DNA of 64,000 nt, taken from Streptomyces spinoverrucosus (GTDB lineage Bacteria; Actinomycetota; Actinomycetes; Streptomycetales; Streptomycetaceae). The notes under the pieces are model-generated. The model made no database searches, was not told the DNA's origin, and saw only the letters and a list, made by a program, of their open reading frames with translations. The DNA is taken from NCBI RefSeq assembly GCF_015712165.1, contig NZ_JADPZX010000001.1, positions 4,600,001 to 4,664,000 on the forward strand, given 5' to 3'. The translations under genes were made by a program, and so were the position numbers. Positions 44,769 through 54,688 of the stretch are shown here, piece after piece; within the stretch, counting starts at the first letter, position 1; each line of letters starts with the position of its first letter.

Positions 44769-46829
44769 TCAGGACGCGCTCGGCGTCCAGTCGCCCAGCC
44801 AGTCGGCGACCTCCTGGCCCGTCGCCTGGGAGTCGGTCAGCTGCGGCCGGTCGGCGCTCGCGGACCCGGCGCCCGGGCCGGTGTTGCGGTACTCGGCGAA
44901 CCGGTCGTTCTTCCAGGAGAAGCCACCCATGTCGGACCACGGGGTCGACCTGATCGCGGCGCTCAGGGTGCTGTCGCGGACAGTGGTCTGCGGGCGGAGC
45001 GAGGCGTCGCCGCCCGCGTGCCAGTTGCGGCCGAGGAAGAAGCTCGCGGCGGAGACGTCTCCGTTGACGGTCGAGCGGTTGACGAGGAAGCCCTTGCGGT
45101 CGGCGGGGGTGCTCGGCGCGGTGATGTAACCGGCGGACGTCCCGTCCCACCGCTTCTTCAGCGTCAGGACGGACCGGTCGATCACGGCGGTGGCCCGCCC
45201 GAAGACGAAGTCCACGTTGCCGGTGACGTAGGAGTTGGTCAGGTAGACCCGGCCGAGCCTGTCCTTGGCGGCGGTGTCGAGGAGGAGGGTGTCCTGGTCG
45301 CCGTTGACGATGATGCTGTCGAGGAACACCTTGTCGGCGGCGGTACGCAGCGCGACGGCCTGATGCCCACTGAGGCCCTGGTTGGCCTTCTCGTCGAAGT
45401 CGTTGGTGATGGTCAGGTTGCGGGCCTGGAAGTCGTCGGCCTCGACGGCGACGGTGGCGCTGCCGCTGGTGCCGTACGTGCCCGAGCCGTCGGGCTTGGG
45501 CGTCCCGGCGGCGTTGTTGTAGACGATGACGGTGTCCTTGCGGCTGCCGCCCGTGCCCTGGATGGTGACGTGCGGCTTGTCGGACGGCACCTTGACGGTC
45601 TCGCGGTACGTGCCCGGCTTGACGGCGATGACGACGCGGGAGGGGTTGTTCGCCGGGACGGCGTTGACGGCGGCCTGGACGGTGGAGTACTGGCCGGAGC
45701 CGTCCTTGGCGACGGTGAGGGTGGTGGCCGCTTTCGTGGTGGCAGCCGCGCTCGTACCGATGGACGTACGAGGTCCGGTACCGGACTTGAGAAGCGCCGG
45801 GACGTCCGCGGCCTTGTCGAGCGTGTAGGGGTAGTACGCCTTGGGATCGAAGGCGGTACCGCCGCTCTCGTTGCGGCCGCTGGTGCCGGAGAAGAGATTG
45901 CCGCGCTGGACGACGGTGGCGGTGGAGTCCTTGGTCACGGGGTTCTTGAAGCCCTGGAAGTAGGAGTTCTCCAGGACCATCTTCGTCTTCCCGCGGGAGT
46001 AGTTGCCGTAGGAGGACGTGATGCTGGTGTTGGGGGTGTCCTCCAGGAAGTTGTTGTAGAGGTGGGCGTGGGCGGCGTTGTCGGTGGACGGGTTGCGCTG
46101 CTCGGTCTCGCGGATCCAGTTGTGGTGGATCGTGATGTCGGTGACGACGTTCTCGGTCCAGCCGATGCCGAAGGCCTTGTTGTTGTCGCTCAGCCTGTTC
46201 CAGGAGACGGTGATGTTGGTGCTGTCCTTGCGGACGTCGATGAGCCCGTCGGCCATGTGCCGCAGATCGTTGTGGTCGATCCAGACGTGGTGGGCGCCGT
46301 CCATCTGAATGGCGTCGAAGTCGTGGTCCTTGTCGTTCCAGACGCCTTGGTACGAGTCCCGGATGGTCAGGTTCCGGATGATCACGTTGTGCACGCCGTT
46401 GCCGAGGAAGAACCCGCCGCCGACGATGTGCCCGGCGGTCCCGGACCCGACGATGGTCTTGTCGGAGGCGACCTTGATCTCCTTGCCGACGGGGTTCATG
46501 TTGATGGTGCCGGCGACGACGACGACATAGGGCTCGGCGGCGGTGGCGTACTTCTCCAGCTCGGCGAGGGTCCTGACGGTGACGGTCCTGCCGTCCCGCC
46601 CGCCGTACGTCCCCTTCTGGCCGAGGCTGTCGACGGAGGCGAAACCGTCGGCGGTGGCGGTGGCCCAGGAGGGGGCGGCGGCCTGTGCGGTGGGCTGCGC
46701 GTCGTCGCCGAAGACGCCGAAGACGGTGCCGTAGGCGAGGGTCGCGGCGACGGCGACCGCGGCGGGGACGCCGACCAGGAGGGCGCTTCTGCGGCGGCGG
46801 TGACGGGGCTTACTGCGGGGGGTGGTCAT
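44769..46829 (-). CDS. secreted bifunctional pectate lyase (PL1) - pectinesterase (CE8)
   Basis: A 686-aa exported enzyme. Arg-rich start RSKPRHRRRRSALLVG and a hydrophobic core give a signal peptide (possibly Tat). Residues about 60-345 are a PL1 pectate lyase: GFFLGNGVHNVIIRNLTIRD, DAIQMDGAHHVWIDHND (calcium and product site) and LIDVRKDSTNITVSWN. After a short linker, residues about 375-680 are a CE8 pectin methylesterase with GHQAVALR, DQDTLLLD, the catalytic Asp in GNVDFVFGRA and FFLGRNWH. De-esterification and cleavage of pectin are thus joined in one chain. ATG 46829 was chosen before the signal peptide. Confidence 0.93.
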   Translation of the reverse strand: MTTPRSKPRHRRRRSALLVGVPAAVAVAATLAYGTVFGVFGDDAQPTAQAAAPSWATATADGFASVDSLGQKGTYGGRDGRTVTVRTLAELEKYATAAEPYVVVVAGTINMNPVGKEIKVASDKTIVGSGTAGHIVGGGFFLGNGVHNVIIRNLTIRDSYQGVWNDKDHDFDAIQMDGAHHVWIDHNDLRHMADGLIDVRKDSTNITVSWNRLSDNNKAFGIGWTENVVTDITIHHNWIRETEQRNPSTDNAAHAHLYNNFLEDTPNTSITSSYGNYSRGKTKMVLENSYFQGFKNPVTKDSTATVVQRGNLFSGTSGRNESGGTAFDPKAYYPYTLDKAADVPALLKSGTGPRTSIGTSAAATTKAATTLTVAKDGSGQYSTVQAAVNAVPANNPSRVVIAVKPGTYRETVKVPSDKPHVTIQGTGGSRKDTVIVYNNAAGTPKPDGSGTYGTSGSATVAVEADDFQARNLTITNDFDEKANQGLSGHQAVALRTAADKVFLDSIIVNGDQDTLLLDTAAKDRLGRVYLTNSYVTGNVDFVFGRATAVIDRSVLTLKKRWDGTSAGYITAPSTPADRKGFLVNRSTVNGDVSAASFFLGRNWHAGGDASLRPQTTVRDSTLSAAIRSTPWSDMGGFSWKNDRFAEYRNTGPGAGSASADRPQLTDSQATGQEVADWLGDWTPSAS

Positions 46830-46989
46830 GCGCGGGTCCGTTTCGTGGGAAGGGTTCGTCACTGGGGAGTTGCCGCTGGGGGGTGGATGGTTGCCGGGGA
46901 ACGTGGAGGGCGTAGGCAGGAGGAACAGCCGGGGTGAGAATGGCCCCAAGGCGGGGCGGGCTGGGCTGTGGCGTGGTTATGGTGGTCCC

Positions 46990-47277
46990 ATGGCTGAGAA
47001 CACGACCATCCAGGTGTCGCGGCAGGCTCGCGATCACCTCGCGCAGGTGGCCAAGGAGCGCGGCATGACGTTGGGGCAGCTTGTCGAGGAGCTGGCGCTT
47101 GCGCAGCCCACGGCAGAGCAGATCGCCGAGCGGGTGACGGCGGCGCGTAAGGCCCTGCGCGAGCGGATGGGGTGCACGCTCACGGACGAGGAGTTCGACG
47201 ACGGCCCGGACGTCCTGGCCAACATCTACGCGATGGCCGCCGAGAAGACGCGAGCGCTTCGGGAGCGGGCTGCGTGA
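46990..47277 (+). CDS. ribbon-helix-helix-type antitoxin
   Basis: A 95-aa protein: N-terminal strand NTTIQVSRQARDHLAQVA and helix MTLGQLVEELA form a ribbon-helix-helix-like DNA-binding head; the charged helical tail would contact the toxin. Its stop overlaps the PIN gene start (GTGA). TATGGT begins exactly 12 nt before the ATG, with no Shine-Dalgarno, so the mRNA is likely leaderless. Confidence 0.82.
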   Translation: MAENTTIQVSRQARDHLAQVAKERGMTLGQLVEELALAQPTAEQIAERVTAARKALRERMGCTLTDEEFDDGPDVLANIYAMAAEKTRALRERAA

Positions 47278-47672
47278 TCATTCTCGACGCGGGCGCGGTG
47301 CTGGCGCTCGCGCGTGGGCACGAGGCCTTGCATCGGCTCGTCGACAACGTCGCGCACACGCCCAATGACTGGCTGCACGTCCCCGCGCTCTGTCTCATGC
47401 GGGCCGAGGAGAAGGACGAGGGCGTCGGGCGCGGGCTGCTGGCACTCCCGGGGATCAACGTCGACCCGTTGGGACAGACCGCCGCTGTGACGGTGGGCGG
47501 CATGGTGCGCGATGGATGGGGAGGTGCGGACACCTGCCACGCGATCTACGTGGCCACGCCGCATCTGGAGTCGGGCGGGATGTCGATCATTCTCACCGAA
47601 CGCGAGGACGACTATCCGCCGGGCATGCTCACCGTCGACGTCGACTCACCCGGCATGCTCGGCGTTCATTGA
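47274..47672 (+). CDS. PIN-domain-like ribonuclease toxin
   Basis: A 132-aa protein that starts VIILDAGAVLALARG, the first PIN strand with its catalytic aspartate (D5). Later acidic positions are E in MRAEEKDEG and D in GGADTCHAIYVA, giving a plausible metal-binding set, though the spacing is unlike canonical VapC and the family is divergent. Coupled to the antitoxin by a 4-bp overlap. The RNA target is unknown. Confidence 0.75.
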   Translation: MIILDAGAVLALARGHEALHRLVDNVAHTPNDWLHVPALCLMRAEEKDEGVGRGLLALPGINVDPLGQTAAVTVGGMVRDGWGGADTCHAIYVATPHLESGGMSIILTEREDDYPPGMLTVDVDSPGMLGVH

Positions 47673-47784
47673 CGCGTTGACTGCGGGCGGCCGGTCGGTC
47701 AGGTCACCGTCAGCGGTTCGGCGCTGGTCCGACGAAAAACAGCGGCCGCGTCGAGGTTGGCGAAGGCTGCCCCGGCACCGTCGC

Positions 47785-49239
47785 CTACACAACCCCCGGC
47801 GGAGCCGTAGGCGCTCCCGGCAGTCGTACCGTCGCCGCCGTGCCGCCGCCCTCCGCCCGGGCCAGCGTGACCTTGCCGCCCGCCTGGTGCACCGTACGCG
47901 CGACGATCGACAGGCCGAGGCCCGAGCCGGGCAACGCACGCGCCGAAGGGGAGCGCCAGAAACGGTCGAAGACGTGGGGGAGCTCGTCGGCCGGGATGCC
48001 CGGGCCGTGGTCGCGGACCGTCAGGACGCCGTCGGTGAGCTCGACCTCGATCGTGCCGTTGTCCGGGCTGAACTTCACCGCGTTGTCCAGGATGTTGACC
48101 ACCGCCCGCTCCAGTGCCGACGGCTCCGCCCGTACGTACCAGGGCTGCACGTCGGCCGTGATCGTCAGCTCCGGGCCGCGCAGGCGGGCGCGGCGCAGGG
48201 CCGACTCGACGGTGTCGTGGAAGGCGATCACCTGCGTCCTGCCCGTGTGCAGACCCGTGTCCGGGCGGGACAGCTCCTGCAAGTCGCCGATCAGCGCGGC
48301 CAGTTCCGTCATCTGCGCCTTCACCGAGGCGAGCAGCGCCTTGCGGTCGGCCTCGGGCAGGGGGCGGCCGGTTTCCTCGCTGCGGGTGAGGAGTTCGATG
48401 TTGGTGCGGAGGGACGTCAGGGGGGTGCGCAGTTCGTGGCCGGCGTCCGCGATCAACTGCTGTTGCAGCTCGCGGGAGCTGGCCAGCGCCGACGTCATCG
48501 AGTTGAAGGAGTGGGAGAGCCGGGCGACCTCGTCCTCGCTGTCGTCCTCCACGGGGATGCGGATGGTGAGGTCCTCGGTGCGGGCGACGTGCTCCACGGC
48601 TTCGGTGAGTTTGTCGACGGGGCGAAGACCAGCGCGGGCCACTGCCAGACCGGCGGCTCCGGCCCCCACGACTCCGATGCCGGAGACGATCAGGAGCAGC
48701 AGGGCGAGCTCGTTGAGGGTGCGCTGAGTGCCCTTCAGGGAGATACCGAGGACCAGCGCGGAGTCCTCGGCGACGTACTGTTCGCCGGGCCCGAGCTTGA
48801 CCACGAGCGCCGTGGTCAGCACCCGCACCGACGCGCCGTCGCTGTCCTTGCCGGTGCGCAGCGTGAACTCCCGCTCCTGCGGGGCCTCGGCCACGGCCGT
48901 GTCGCTGTCGGTGACCGCGACCGTGCCCGCGGAACCGGCGAACGGACAGGCCTCGCCGTCCGCCCGCACGATCTGGACGTAGCTGTCGGACCGGGGCCCG
49001 AGCGGGCCGGTGGCCGGCGACTGGCCGCAGGCGCCGAGGGCCGCCGCGACGTCGATGCGCGACACGGAACCGATGGACGACTGCAGATCGTTGTCGATCT
49101 CGTCGTACAGCTTGTCCCGCACCACGAACCAGCAGCTCACCGAGACCGCCGCCACCGCGAACGCCACCGCCGCCGCCACCAGCAGCGACAGTCGCGTCCG
49201 GATCGGCAGGGTGCGGAAGCGGCGTACTACCTTGTTCAC
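47785..49239 (-). CDS. two-component sensor histidine kinase
   Basis: A 484-aa membrane kinase: helices at about 16-40 and 178-200 bracket a 135-residue extracytoplasmic sensor with two cysteines (C71, C98); then HAMP (about 200-252), H-box [10 protein letters not shown] with phospho-histidine H268, N-box NILDNAVKF, and DHGPGIP and GSGLGLSIV for ATP binding. The GTG start overlaps the regulator stop (GTGA). It probably senses an envelope signal, given the neighbouring HtrA-type protease. Confidence 0.94.
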   Translation of the reverse strand: MNKVVRRFRTLPIRTRLSLLVAAAVAFAVAAVSVSCWFVVRDKLYDEIDNDLQSSIGSVSRIDVAAALGACGQSPATGPLGPRSDSYVQIVRADGEACPFAGSAGTVAVTDSDTAVAEAPQEREFTLRTGKDSDGASVRVLTTALVVKLGPGEQYVAEDSALVLGISLKGTQRTLNELALLLLIVSGIGVVGAGAAGLAVARAGLRPVDKLTEAVEHVARTEDLTIRIPVEDDSEDEVARLSHSFNSMTSALASSRELQQQLIADAGHELRTPLTSLRTNIELLTRSEETGRPLPEADRKALLASVKAQMTELAALIGDLQELSRPDTGLHTGRTQVIAFHDTVESALRRARLRGPELTITADVQPWYVRAEPSALERAVVNILDNAVKFSPDNGTIEVELTDGVLTVRDHGPGIPADELPHVFDRFWRSPSARALPGSGLGLSIVARTVHQAGGKVTLARAEGGGTAATVRLPGAPTAPPGVV

Positions 49240-49973
49240 TCCGCGCCGCCCTGCCGCAACACGTACCCCACACCCCGCACCGTGTGGACAAGACGCGGCT
49301 CGCCGCCCGCCTCCGTCTTGCGGCGCAGGTACATGACGTACACGTCCAGCGAGTTCGACGACGGCTCGAAGTCGAAGCCCCACACCGCCTTCAGGATCTG
49401 CTCCCGGGTGAGCACCTGACGCGGGTGGGCCATGAACATCTCGAGGAGCGTGAACTCCGTGCGCGTCAGCTCCACCGGCCGCCCACCCCGCGTCACCTCC
49501 CGCGTCGCGAGATCCATCCGCAGGTCGGCGAAGACCAGCGCCTCGTCCTCCTGCGTCCCGGCCGCCGCCAACGCCGCCGCGTACGAACTGCGCCGCAGCA
49601 GGGCGCGGATACGGGCGAACAGCTCGTCCAGTTCGAAGGGCTTGACCAGGTAGTCGTCCGCCCCGGCGTCCAGTCCCGTCACCCGGTCGCCGACCGTGTC
49701 GCGGGCCGTGAGCATCAGGATGGGCGTCGTGTCCCCGGCGCCCCGGATGCGGCGCGCGGCGGTCAGGCCGTCCATGCGGGGCATCTGGATGTCGAGGACG
49801 ACCAGGTCGGGCCGGTACGCGGTCGCCTTCTCCAGGGCGTCCGCGCCGTCGACCGCGACCTCCGTGTCGTACCCCTCGAAGGCGAGGCTGCGCTGGAGTG
49901 CTTCGCGCACCGCCGGCTCGTCGTCGACGATGAGGATGCGCTGCGGGTCACGGTCGCCTTCGGCGGGGCTCAT
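49236..49973 (-). CDS. OmpR-family response regulator
   Basis: A 245-aa regulator. Receiver with D17, D18, phospho-acceptor D61 ([11 protein letters not shown]) and the lysine in YLVKPF; C-terminal OmpR-type winged helix with [13 protein letters not shown] and [13 protein letters not shown]. Partner of the overlapping kinase. The 11-bp direct repeats in front of the nearby protease gene are of the kind OmpR-family proteins bind. Confidence 0.95.
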   Translation of the reverse strand: MSPAEGDRDPQRILIVDDEPAVREALQRSLAFEGYDTEVAVDGADALEKATAYRPDLVVLDIQMPRMDGLTAARRIRGAGDTTPILMLTARDTVGDRVTGLDAGADDYLVKPFELDELFARIRALLRRSSYAAALAAAGTQEDEALVFADLRMDLATREVTRGGRPVELTRTEFTLLEMFMAHPRQVLTREQILKAVWGFDFEPSSNSLDVYVMYLRRKTEAGGEPRLVHTVRGVGYVLRQGGAE

Positions 49974-50075
49974 GGGCGTTGGATTCCTCGGGTGCGGTGG
50001 GACGACAGGGGATGCTCGACGCCTTCAGCCTCGCATGCTTCCCCGCCGCGGCGTGAAGAACAGCGTTGGATGAGA

Positions 50076-50285
50076 TCAGTCGCGCATCGCCGTGAGCCGG
50101 TTCAGCGGCACCTTGCGGCGGTGCGGGCGGGCAGCCGTGCCACGCAGGCCCATCATCTGCGGGACCGCAACCTCGGGCGCCCGGGGCGGTGCCGTCGGCG
50201 CGTGCAGTTCGTACGCCACGTCGAGGGCCAGGGCGAGGTCGGCCGCGCCGACATCCGTCACCTTGTGCGAAACCTGCTTGATCAT
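50076..50285 (-). CDS. small hypothetical protein between protease and two-component genes
   Basis: A 69-aa protein beginning MIKQVSHKVTDVGAADLALA, with a basic C-terminus. AGGAG stands 6 nt before the ATG and overlaps the protease stop codon (TAGGAG), so it is clearly translated from the protease mRNA. No family recognised. Confidence 0.75.
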   Translation of the reverse strand: MIKQVSHKVTDVGAADLALALDVAYELHAPTAPPRAPEVAVPQMMGLRGTAARPHRRKVPLNRLTAMRD

Positions 50286-50294
50286 GACGTACTC

Positions 50295-51323
50295 CTAGTC
50301 GGTGGAGCCCGCCCGCAACGTGGCAAGGTCGGCCTTGACGGTGTTGATCGGGATCGCGAAGCCGAGGCCCACGCTGCCCGCGTCGGACGACGAGCCCGCC
50401 GCCGAGTACATCGCCGAGTTGATCCCGATGATGTTGCCGTTCATGTCGATCAGCGCGCCGCCGGAGTTGCCGGGGTTGAGGGACGCGTCGGTCTGTATCG
50501 CCTTGTACGTCGTCGTCGACGACCCGGTGTCGCCGTTGAACTCCTGGCCACCGAACTCGAACGGCCAGCCGCCGCCCGGCCGCTGCTGCTGCTGCTGACC
50601 CTCGCCCGTCGACACCGTCACATCGCGGTTCAGCGCCGAGACGATGCCGCTGGTCACCGTCCCGGTCAGCCCCTCGGGTGAGCCGATCGCCACGACCTCG
50701 TCACCGACCTGCACGCCGTCGGAGTCACCGAGGGTGGCCGCTGTCAGGCCGGAGGCGTCGTCCAGCTTGATCAGGGCGAGGTCCTTGCCGCTGTCGGTGC
50801 CGACGACCTGCGCGCTGTAGGACTTGCCGTCGCTGGTCGTCACCTTGACCTGGGACGCGCCGGAGACCACGTGGTTGTTGGTGATGATCTCGCCGTCGCT
50901 GGTGATGATCACGCCCGACCCGGTGGACGAACCGGCGTTCGAGGTGGCGTTGATCTCGACGATGCTCGGGCTGACCGCCTTGGCGACGCCGGCGACCGTG
51001 CCCTTCTGGCTGGAGGGCACGACGTTCGTGCTGGTGCTGGAGGAGGCCACCGTGTCGCTGCCGGCCAGCTCCTGGATGCCGTACGCCGTGCCGCCGCCGA
51101 CGGCCGCGGCGACGATGGCCACGGCGGCCAGCAGCCCGACCGGCCCCGGGGTGCGCTTCTTCCGCGCCGGCGCGGGGGAGACCGGCTCGGTGAGGAGCGC
51201 GGTGGGCTGGTGTGCGGGCGGAGGAGGCCACTCGGGGTTCACGGGAGTGGAGGCGTACTGCTGGTTGCCCTGGTACGGGTTCTCGTACTCGCCGCTGGGG
51301 CGGAGGCTCTCGGTCATGTCCAT
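50295..51323 (-). CDS. membrane-anchored HtrA-type serine protease without PDZ domain
   Basis: A 342-aa protease: proline-rich cytoplasmic tail (1-60), one membrane helix (about 62-85), Ser/Thr linker, then a trypsin-like domain with catalytic H151 (TNNHVV), D181 (GKDLALI) and S287 (GNSGGAL). A Gln-rich loop (QQQQQ) lies between D and S. It ends 55 residues after the serine, so the PDZ domain found in most HtrA/DegP proteins is missing. Acts outside the membrane on misfolded proteins by analogy. Grouped with the two-component system; start ATG 51323 or 51317. Confidence 0.93.
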   Translation of the reverse strand: MDMTESLRPSGEYENPYQGNQQYASTPVNPEWPPPPAHQPTALLTEPVSPAPARKKRTPGPVGLLAAVAIVAAAVGGGTAYGIQELAGSDTVASSSTSTNVVPSSQKGTVAGVAKAVSPSIVEINATSNAGSSTGSGVIITSDGEIITNNHVVSGASQVKVTTSDGKSYSAQVVGTDSGKDLALIKLDDASGLTAATLGDSDGVQVGDEVVAIGSPEGLTGTVTSGIVSALNRDVTVSTGEGQQQQQRPGGGWPFEFGGQEFNGDTGSSTTTYKAIQTDASLNPGNSGGALIDMNGNIIGINSAMYSAAGSSSDAGSVGLGFAIPINTVKADLATLRAGSTD

Positions 51324-51346
51324 GAGCTTGTCGCCCGACCATGAGA

Positions 51347-51368
51347 GCTCCCTGAGTGCTCCCTGAGA
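51347..51368 (-). promoter_or_regulatory. 11-bp tandem direct repeat upstream of the protease gene
   Basis: GCTCCCTGAGT (51347-51357) is followed directly by GCTCCCTGAGA (51358-51368). One helical turn per unit is the usual site of an OmpR-family dimer; the response regulator at 49236-49973 is the natural candidate. Confidence 0.65.
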
Positions 51369-51450
51369 AGCCCGGCAGAACCTCGTATGCCCGATATAAA
51401 GACGCTTCTCGCAGGTCGTCGACGTCTCTCAGAGACGCCTCATGGAGCGG

Positions 51451-52473
51451 TCACTCGCAGCCGCAGGACCGCCGCACCATCAGCCGCGACGGAAACACCT
51501 TCAGCCGCTCCCGCCGCGACCCCGCGACCCGCAGTCCGTCGTCGAGGACGAGGTCCACCGCGGCGCGCGCCATCGCCGACCGGTCGGAGGCGATCGTGGT
51601 CAGCGGCGGGTCCGCCAGCGCCGCCTCCTTGATGTCGTCGAAGCCGGCCACCGCCAGCTCCCCGGGCACGTCGATCCGCAGCTCGCGGGCCGCGCGCAGC
51701 AGACCGATGGCCTGGTCGTCGGTGGAGCAGAAGATCGCGGGCGGACGATCCGGCCCCGACAGCATCTCCAGGGCCACCCGGTAGGCGTCGTAGCGGTTGT
51801 ACGGCGCCTCGAAGAGCCGTCCCTCGGTGGGCAGCCCGGCCTCGGTCATCGCGCGCCGCCAGCCCTCGACGTGGTCGGAGACCGGGTCACCGACGGCCGG
51901 GGTCTCGGCGGTGCCGCCCATACAGGCGACGTACTCGTAGCCGTGTTCCAGCAGATGGCGTACGGCGAGCTGGGCGCCGCCCAGGTCGTCGGTCACGACG
52001 GCGACGTCGTCGATGGCCTCGGGGCGCTCGTGGAGGAGGACGACCCGGGCGTCCCAGGCCTCGATCTCGGCGGCGGCCAGGTCGTTCAGCGCGTGGCTGA
52101 CCAGGATCAGCCCGGAGACCCGCATCCCGAGGAAGGCCCGCAGGTAGTGGACCTCGCGCTCGCCGACGTAGTCGGAGTTGCCGACCAGCACCATCTTTCC
52201 GCGCTCGGCCGCCGCCCACTCCACCGCGTGCGCCATCTCACCGAAGAACGGCTGACGGGCGTCCGGGACGATCAGGCCTATGAGGTCGGTGCGCCGGGAG
52301 GCCATCGCCTGGGCCACCCGGTCGGGCCGGTAGCCCAGCTCCTTGATGGCGGCGAGGACACGCTCGCGCGTGGCCGGGGCGACCGGCCGGGGTCCGTTGT
52401 TGATGACATAGCTGACCACGGCGGTGGAGGTCCCCGCCAGCCGCGCCACATCATCCCGAGTCACCTTGGCCAC
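51451..52473 (-). CDS. LacI-family transcriptional regulator
   Basis: A 340-aa regulator: N-terminal LacI helix-turn-helix ([20 protein letters not shown]) and hinge helix [10 protein letters not shown], then a periplasmic-binding-like effector domain with [20 protein letters not shown] and [16 protein letters not shown]. Ends in a C-terminal SCGCE. The effector sugar is unknown and no sugar genes are adjacent. GTG start; TAGACT begins exactly 12 nt before it, so a leaderless mRNA is likely. A 15-bp palindrome (51423-51437) follows the gene. Confidence 0.94.
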   Translation of the reverse strand: MAKVTRDDVARLAGTSTAVVSYVINNGPRPVAPATRERVLAAIKELGYRPDRVAQAMASRRTDLIGLIVPDARQPFFGEMAHAVEWAAAERGKMVLVGNSDYVGEREVHYLRAFLGMRVSGLILVSHALNDLAAAEIEAWDARVVLLHERPEAIDDVAVVTDDLGGAQLAVRHLLEHGYEYVACMGGTAETPAVGDPVSDHVEGWRRAMTEAGLPTEGRLFEAPYNRYDAYRVALEMLSGPDRPPAIFCSTDDQAIGLLRAARELRIDVPGELAVAGFDDIKEAALADPPLTTIASDRSAMARAAVDLVLDDGLRVAGSRRERLKVFPSRLMVRRSCGCE

Positions 52474-52577
52474 GCGCGGAGTCTACGCGGATGGACCAGC
52501 TCTGGGCAGGGCGTACGGCGTCTTGTGCGTACCCATGCACAAGACGGCGCACCCCCTGACGGGCGCCCGTGCGCCGG

Positions 52578-53357
52578 TTACGCGTCGGCCCGGGCCTCGG
52601 CGGCGCTCAACGGCGCCGTCTCGTCCGCATCCTCCGGCTTTGGCCGGGCGGCCTTGGCCTTGGCCTCGTCCGCGGCGCGGTCCACCTTCTCCGGCGTAAC
52701 GAATCGATAACCGACGTTCCGGACGGTCCCGATCAGCGACTCGTGCTCGGGTCCGAGCTTGGCGCGCAGTCGTCGTACGTGGACGTCGACCGTACGGGTG
52801 CCGCCGAAGTAGTCGTAGCCCCAGACCTCCTGGAGCAGCTGGGCGCGGGTGAAGACGCGGCCCGGGTGCTGTGCCAGGTACTTCAGGAGCTCGAACTCCT
52901 TGAAGGTGAGGTCGAGGACGCGCCCCTTGAGCTTGGCGCTGTAGGTGGCCTCGTCCACGGACAGGTCGCCGTTGCGGATCTCCATGGGGGAATCGTCGTT
53001 GACGATCTGCTGCCGGCCCATGGCGAGGCGGAGGCGTGCCTCGACTTCGGCGGGGCCGGCGGTGTCGAGGAGTACGTCGTCGATGCCCCAGTCGGCGGTG
53101 ACGGCGGCGAGGCCGCCCTCGGTCACCACGAGGATGAGGGGACAGCCGGGGCCGGTGGAGCGCAGCAGCTGGCAGAGGCTGCGCACCTGGGGGAGGTCAC
53201 GCCGGCCGTCGACGAGGATGACGTCGGCGCCCGGGGTGTCGACGAGGGCGGGTCCTTCCGCCGGAGCCACGCGCACGTTGTGCAGCAGCAGGCCGAGCGC
53301 CGGCAGCACTTCCGTCGACGGCTGGAGAGCGTTGGTCAGGAGCAGCAGAGAACTCAT
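52578..53357 (-). CDS. glnR: GlnR, global nitrogen regulator
   Basis: A 259-aa atypical OmpR-type regulator. The start [14 protein letters not shown], the receiver-like domain with D50 but without the second acidic residues of a phosphorylatable pocket, and the winged helix ([37 protein letters not shown]) match GlnR of actinomycetes. It activates ammonium assimilation genes (glnA, amtB) in nitrogen starvation. The tail is Ala/Asp/Lys-rich. ATG 53357 has GAGGAGG about 10 nt upstream. Divergent from the hydrolase gene. Confidence 0.95.
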   Translation of the reverse strand: MSSLLLLTNALQPSTEVLPALGLLLHNVRVAPAEGPALVDTPGADVILVDGRRDLPQVRSLCQLLRSTGPGCPLILVVTEGGLAAVTADWGIDDVLLDTAGPAEVEARLRLAMGRQQIVNDDSPMEIRNGDLSVDEATYSAKLKGRVLDLTFKEFELLKYLAQHPGRVFTRAQLLQEVWGYDYFGGTRTVDVHVRRLRAKLGPEHESLIGTVRNVGYRFVTPEKVDRAADEAKAKAARPKPEDADETAPLSAAEARADA

Positions 53358-53531
53358 ACGTCTGGTTCCTCCTCGGTCCCTGCGAGGACGTTTGCGGTAC
53401 TGCGCTGCGATCCCGGGGCCCGTACACCTGCGGTCACCTGCGGTTTTCCGCCTCGTATACAACGCTTCCGAAAGCACAAAAGGACCCGGGGGCTACGTTG
53501 CCCGAGTCCTCTGCCCAGCAGAATAGCCCAC

Positions 53532-54383
53532 ATGAGCAACGGTCCGGCAGGCCAAGCGGCACGATCCACCGCCGTTCGTCCGAACTGTGAGACGTCCGGG
53601 GCAGGTAGATCCGCACTATTGCGGACGTTTCTGCACACCGCCGACGGTGTGCGGATCGACGCCGTATACGAGCCGGGTGCGGCTGTATACGAAACTTTGA
53701 CGCCACCTTCCGACCATCCGGCGTTCGTCGTGGCGCACGGCTTCACCGGCGACGCGGACAAGCCGCACGTGCGCCGGGTCGCCGGGGTGTTCGCCCGGTA
53801 CGGCGCCGTGGTCACGTTCTCCTTCCGGGGCCACGGGGCGTCCGGCGGGCGCTCGACCGTCGGCGACCGTGAGGTGTTCGATCTGGCGGCGGCGGTGGCG
53901 TGGGCGCGGGAACAGGGGCACGCGCGCGTGGTGACCGTCGGCTTCTCCATGGGCGGCTCGGTGGTGCTCCGGCACGCCGCGCTGCACGGCCGGCAGACCG
54001 AGGCGGTGGTGTCGGTGAGCGCCCCGGCCCGCTGGTACTACCGGGGTACGGCCCCCATGCGCCGCGTCCACTGGCTGGTGACCCGCCCCGAGGGTCGCCT
54101 GCTCGGCCGCTACGGCCTGCGCACCCGCATCCACCACCGGGGCTGGAACCCCGTGCCGCTCTCGCCGGTCGAGGCGGTCCCCCGGATCGCGCCGACGCCG
54201 CTGCTGATCGTCCACGGCGACCGCGACGGCTACTTCCCCGTCGACCACCCCCACATGCTGGCCGCGGCCGCCGGTGACCACGGCGAACTCTGGCTGGAGC
54301 CCGGCATGGGCCACGCCGAGCACGCCGCGACCGACGAGCTCCTGGCCCGGATCGGGGACTGGGCTGTCGGTGCGGCGGGCTAG
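53532..54383 (+). CDS. alpha/beta hydrolase
   Basis: A 283-aa cytoplasmic hydrolase with VAHGFTGDADKPHV (oxyanion region), nucleophile elbow GFSMGGSV, acid in VHGDRDGYFP and a C-terminal histidine in GMGHAEHA. The catalytic Ser-Asp-His triad is therefore complete. Resembles serine aminopeptidase S33/lysophospholipase types. Substrate unknown. It precedes a MoaD-like gene by 42 bp. Confidence 0.9.
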   Translation: MSNGPAGQAARSTAVRPNCETSGAGRSALLRTFLHTADGVRIDAVYEPGAAVYETLTPPSDHPAFVVAHGFTGDADKPHVRRVAGVFARYGAVVTFSFRGHGASGGRSTVGDREVFDLAAAVAWAREQGHARVVTVGFSMGGSVVLRHAALHGRQTEAVVSVSAPARWYYRGTAPMRRVHWLVTRPEGRLLGRYGLRTRIHHRGWNPVPLSPVEAVPRIAPTPLLIVHGDRDGYFPVDHPHMLAAAAGDHGELWLEPGMGHAEHAATDELLARIGDWAVGAAG

Positions 54384-54425
54384 CCTGGCGGTATTCACAG
54401 CCAGGCCGATTGACTCGAGGACGAG

Positions 54426-54680
54426 ATGGCAAAGGTCACGGTGCGCTACTGGGCGGCCGCGAAGGCCGCGGCGGGAATCGCCGAGGAGCCCTTCGACGCG
54501 GACACGCTCGCCGAGGCGCTCGCCGCCGTGCGCGAGCGACACCCCGGCGAACTGGTGCGCGTCCTGCAGCGATGCTCGTTCCTCGTCGACGGTGACCCCG
54601 TGGGCACCCGCGGGCATGAGACGGTACGGCTGGCCGAGGGCGGCACGGTCGAGGTGCTCCCGCCGTTCGCAGGAGGGTGA
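54426..54680 (+). CDS. MoaD/ThiS-family sulfur carrier protein
   Basis: An 84-aa beta-grasp protein ending PPFAGG; the C-terminal Gly-Gly is the site of adenylation and thiocarboxylation. It could serve molybdopterin or another sulfur-transfer route; sulfurtransferase genes lie 2 kb downstream. GAGGACGAG before the ATG. Overlaps or abuts the next gene. Confidence 0.9.
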   Translation: MAKVTVRYWAAAKAAAGIAEEPFDADTLAEALAAVRERHPGELVRVLQRCSFLVDGDPVGTRGHETVRLAEGGTVEVLPPFAGG

Positions 54681-54688
54681 CCACACCG

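Noticed and set aside
44745..46937. 730-codon plus-strand frame
   Set aside because: Antisense to the pectate lyase/pectinesterase, whose catalytic motifs are all on the minus strand.
51423..51437. CGTCTCT-C-AGAGACG palindrome as an operator of the protease gene
   Set aside because: It lies about 100 bp upstream, right behind the lacI stop, and is better read as a hairpin at the end of lacI; kept only as a remark.
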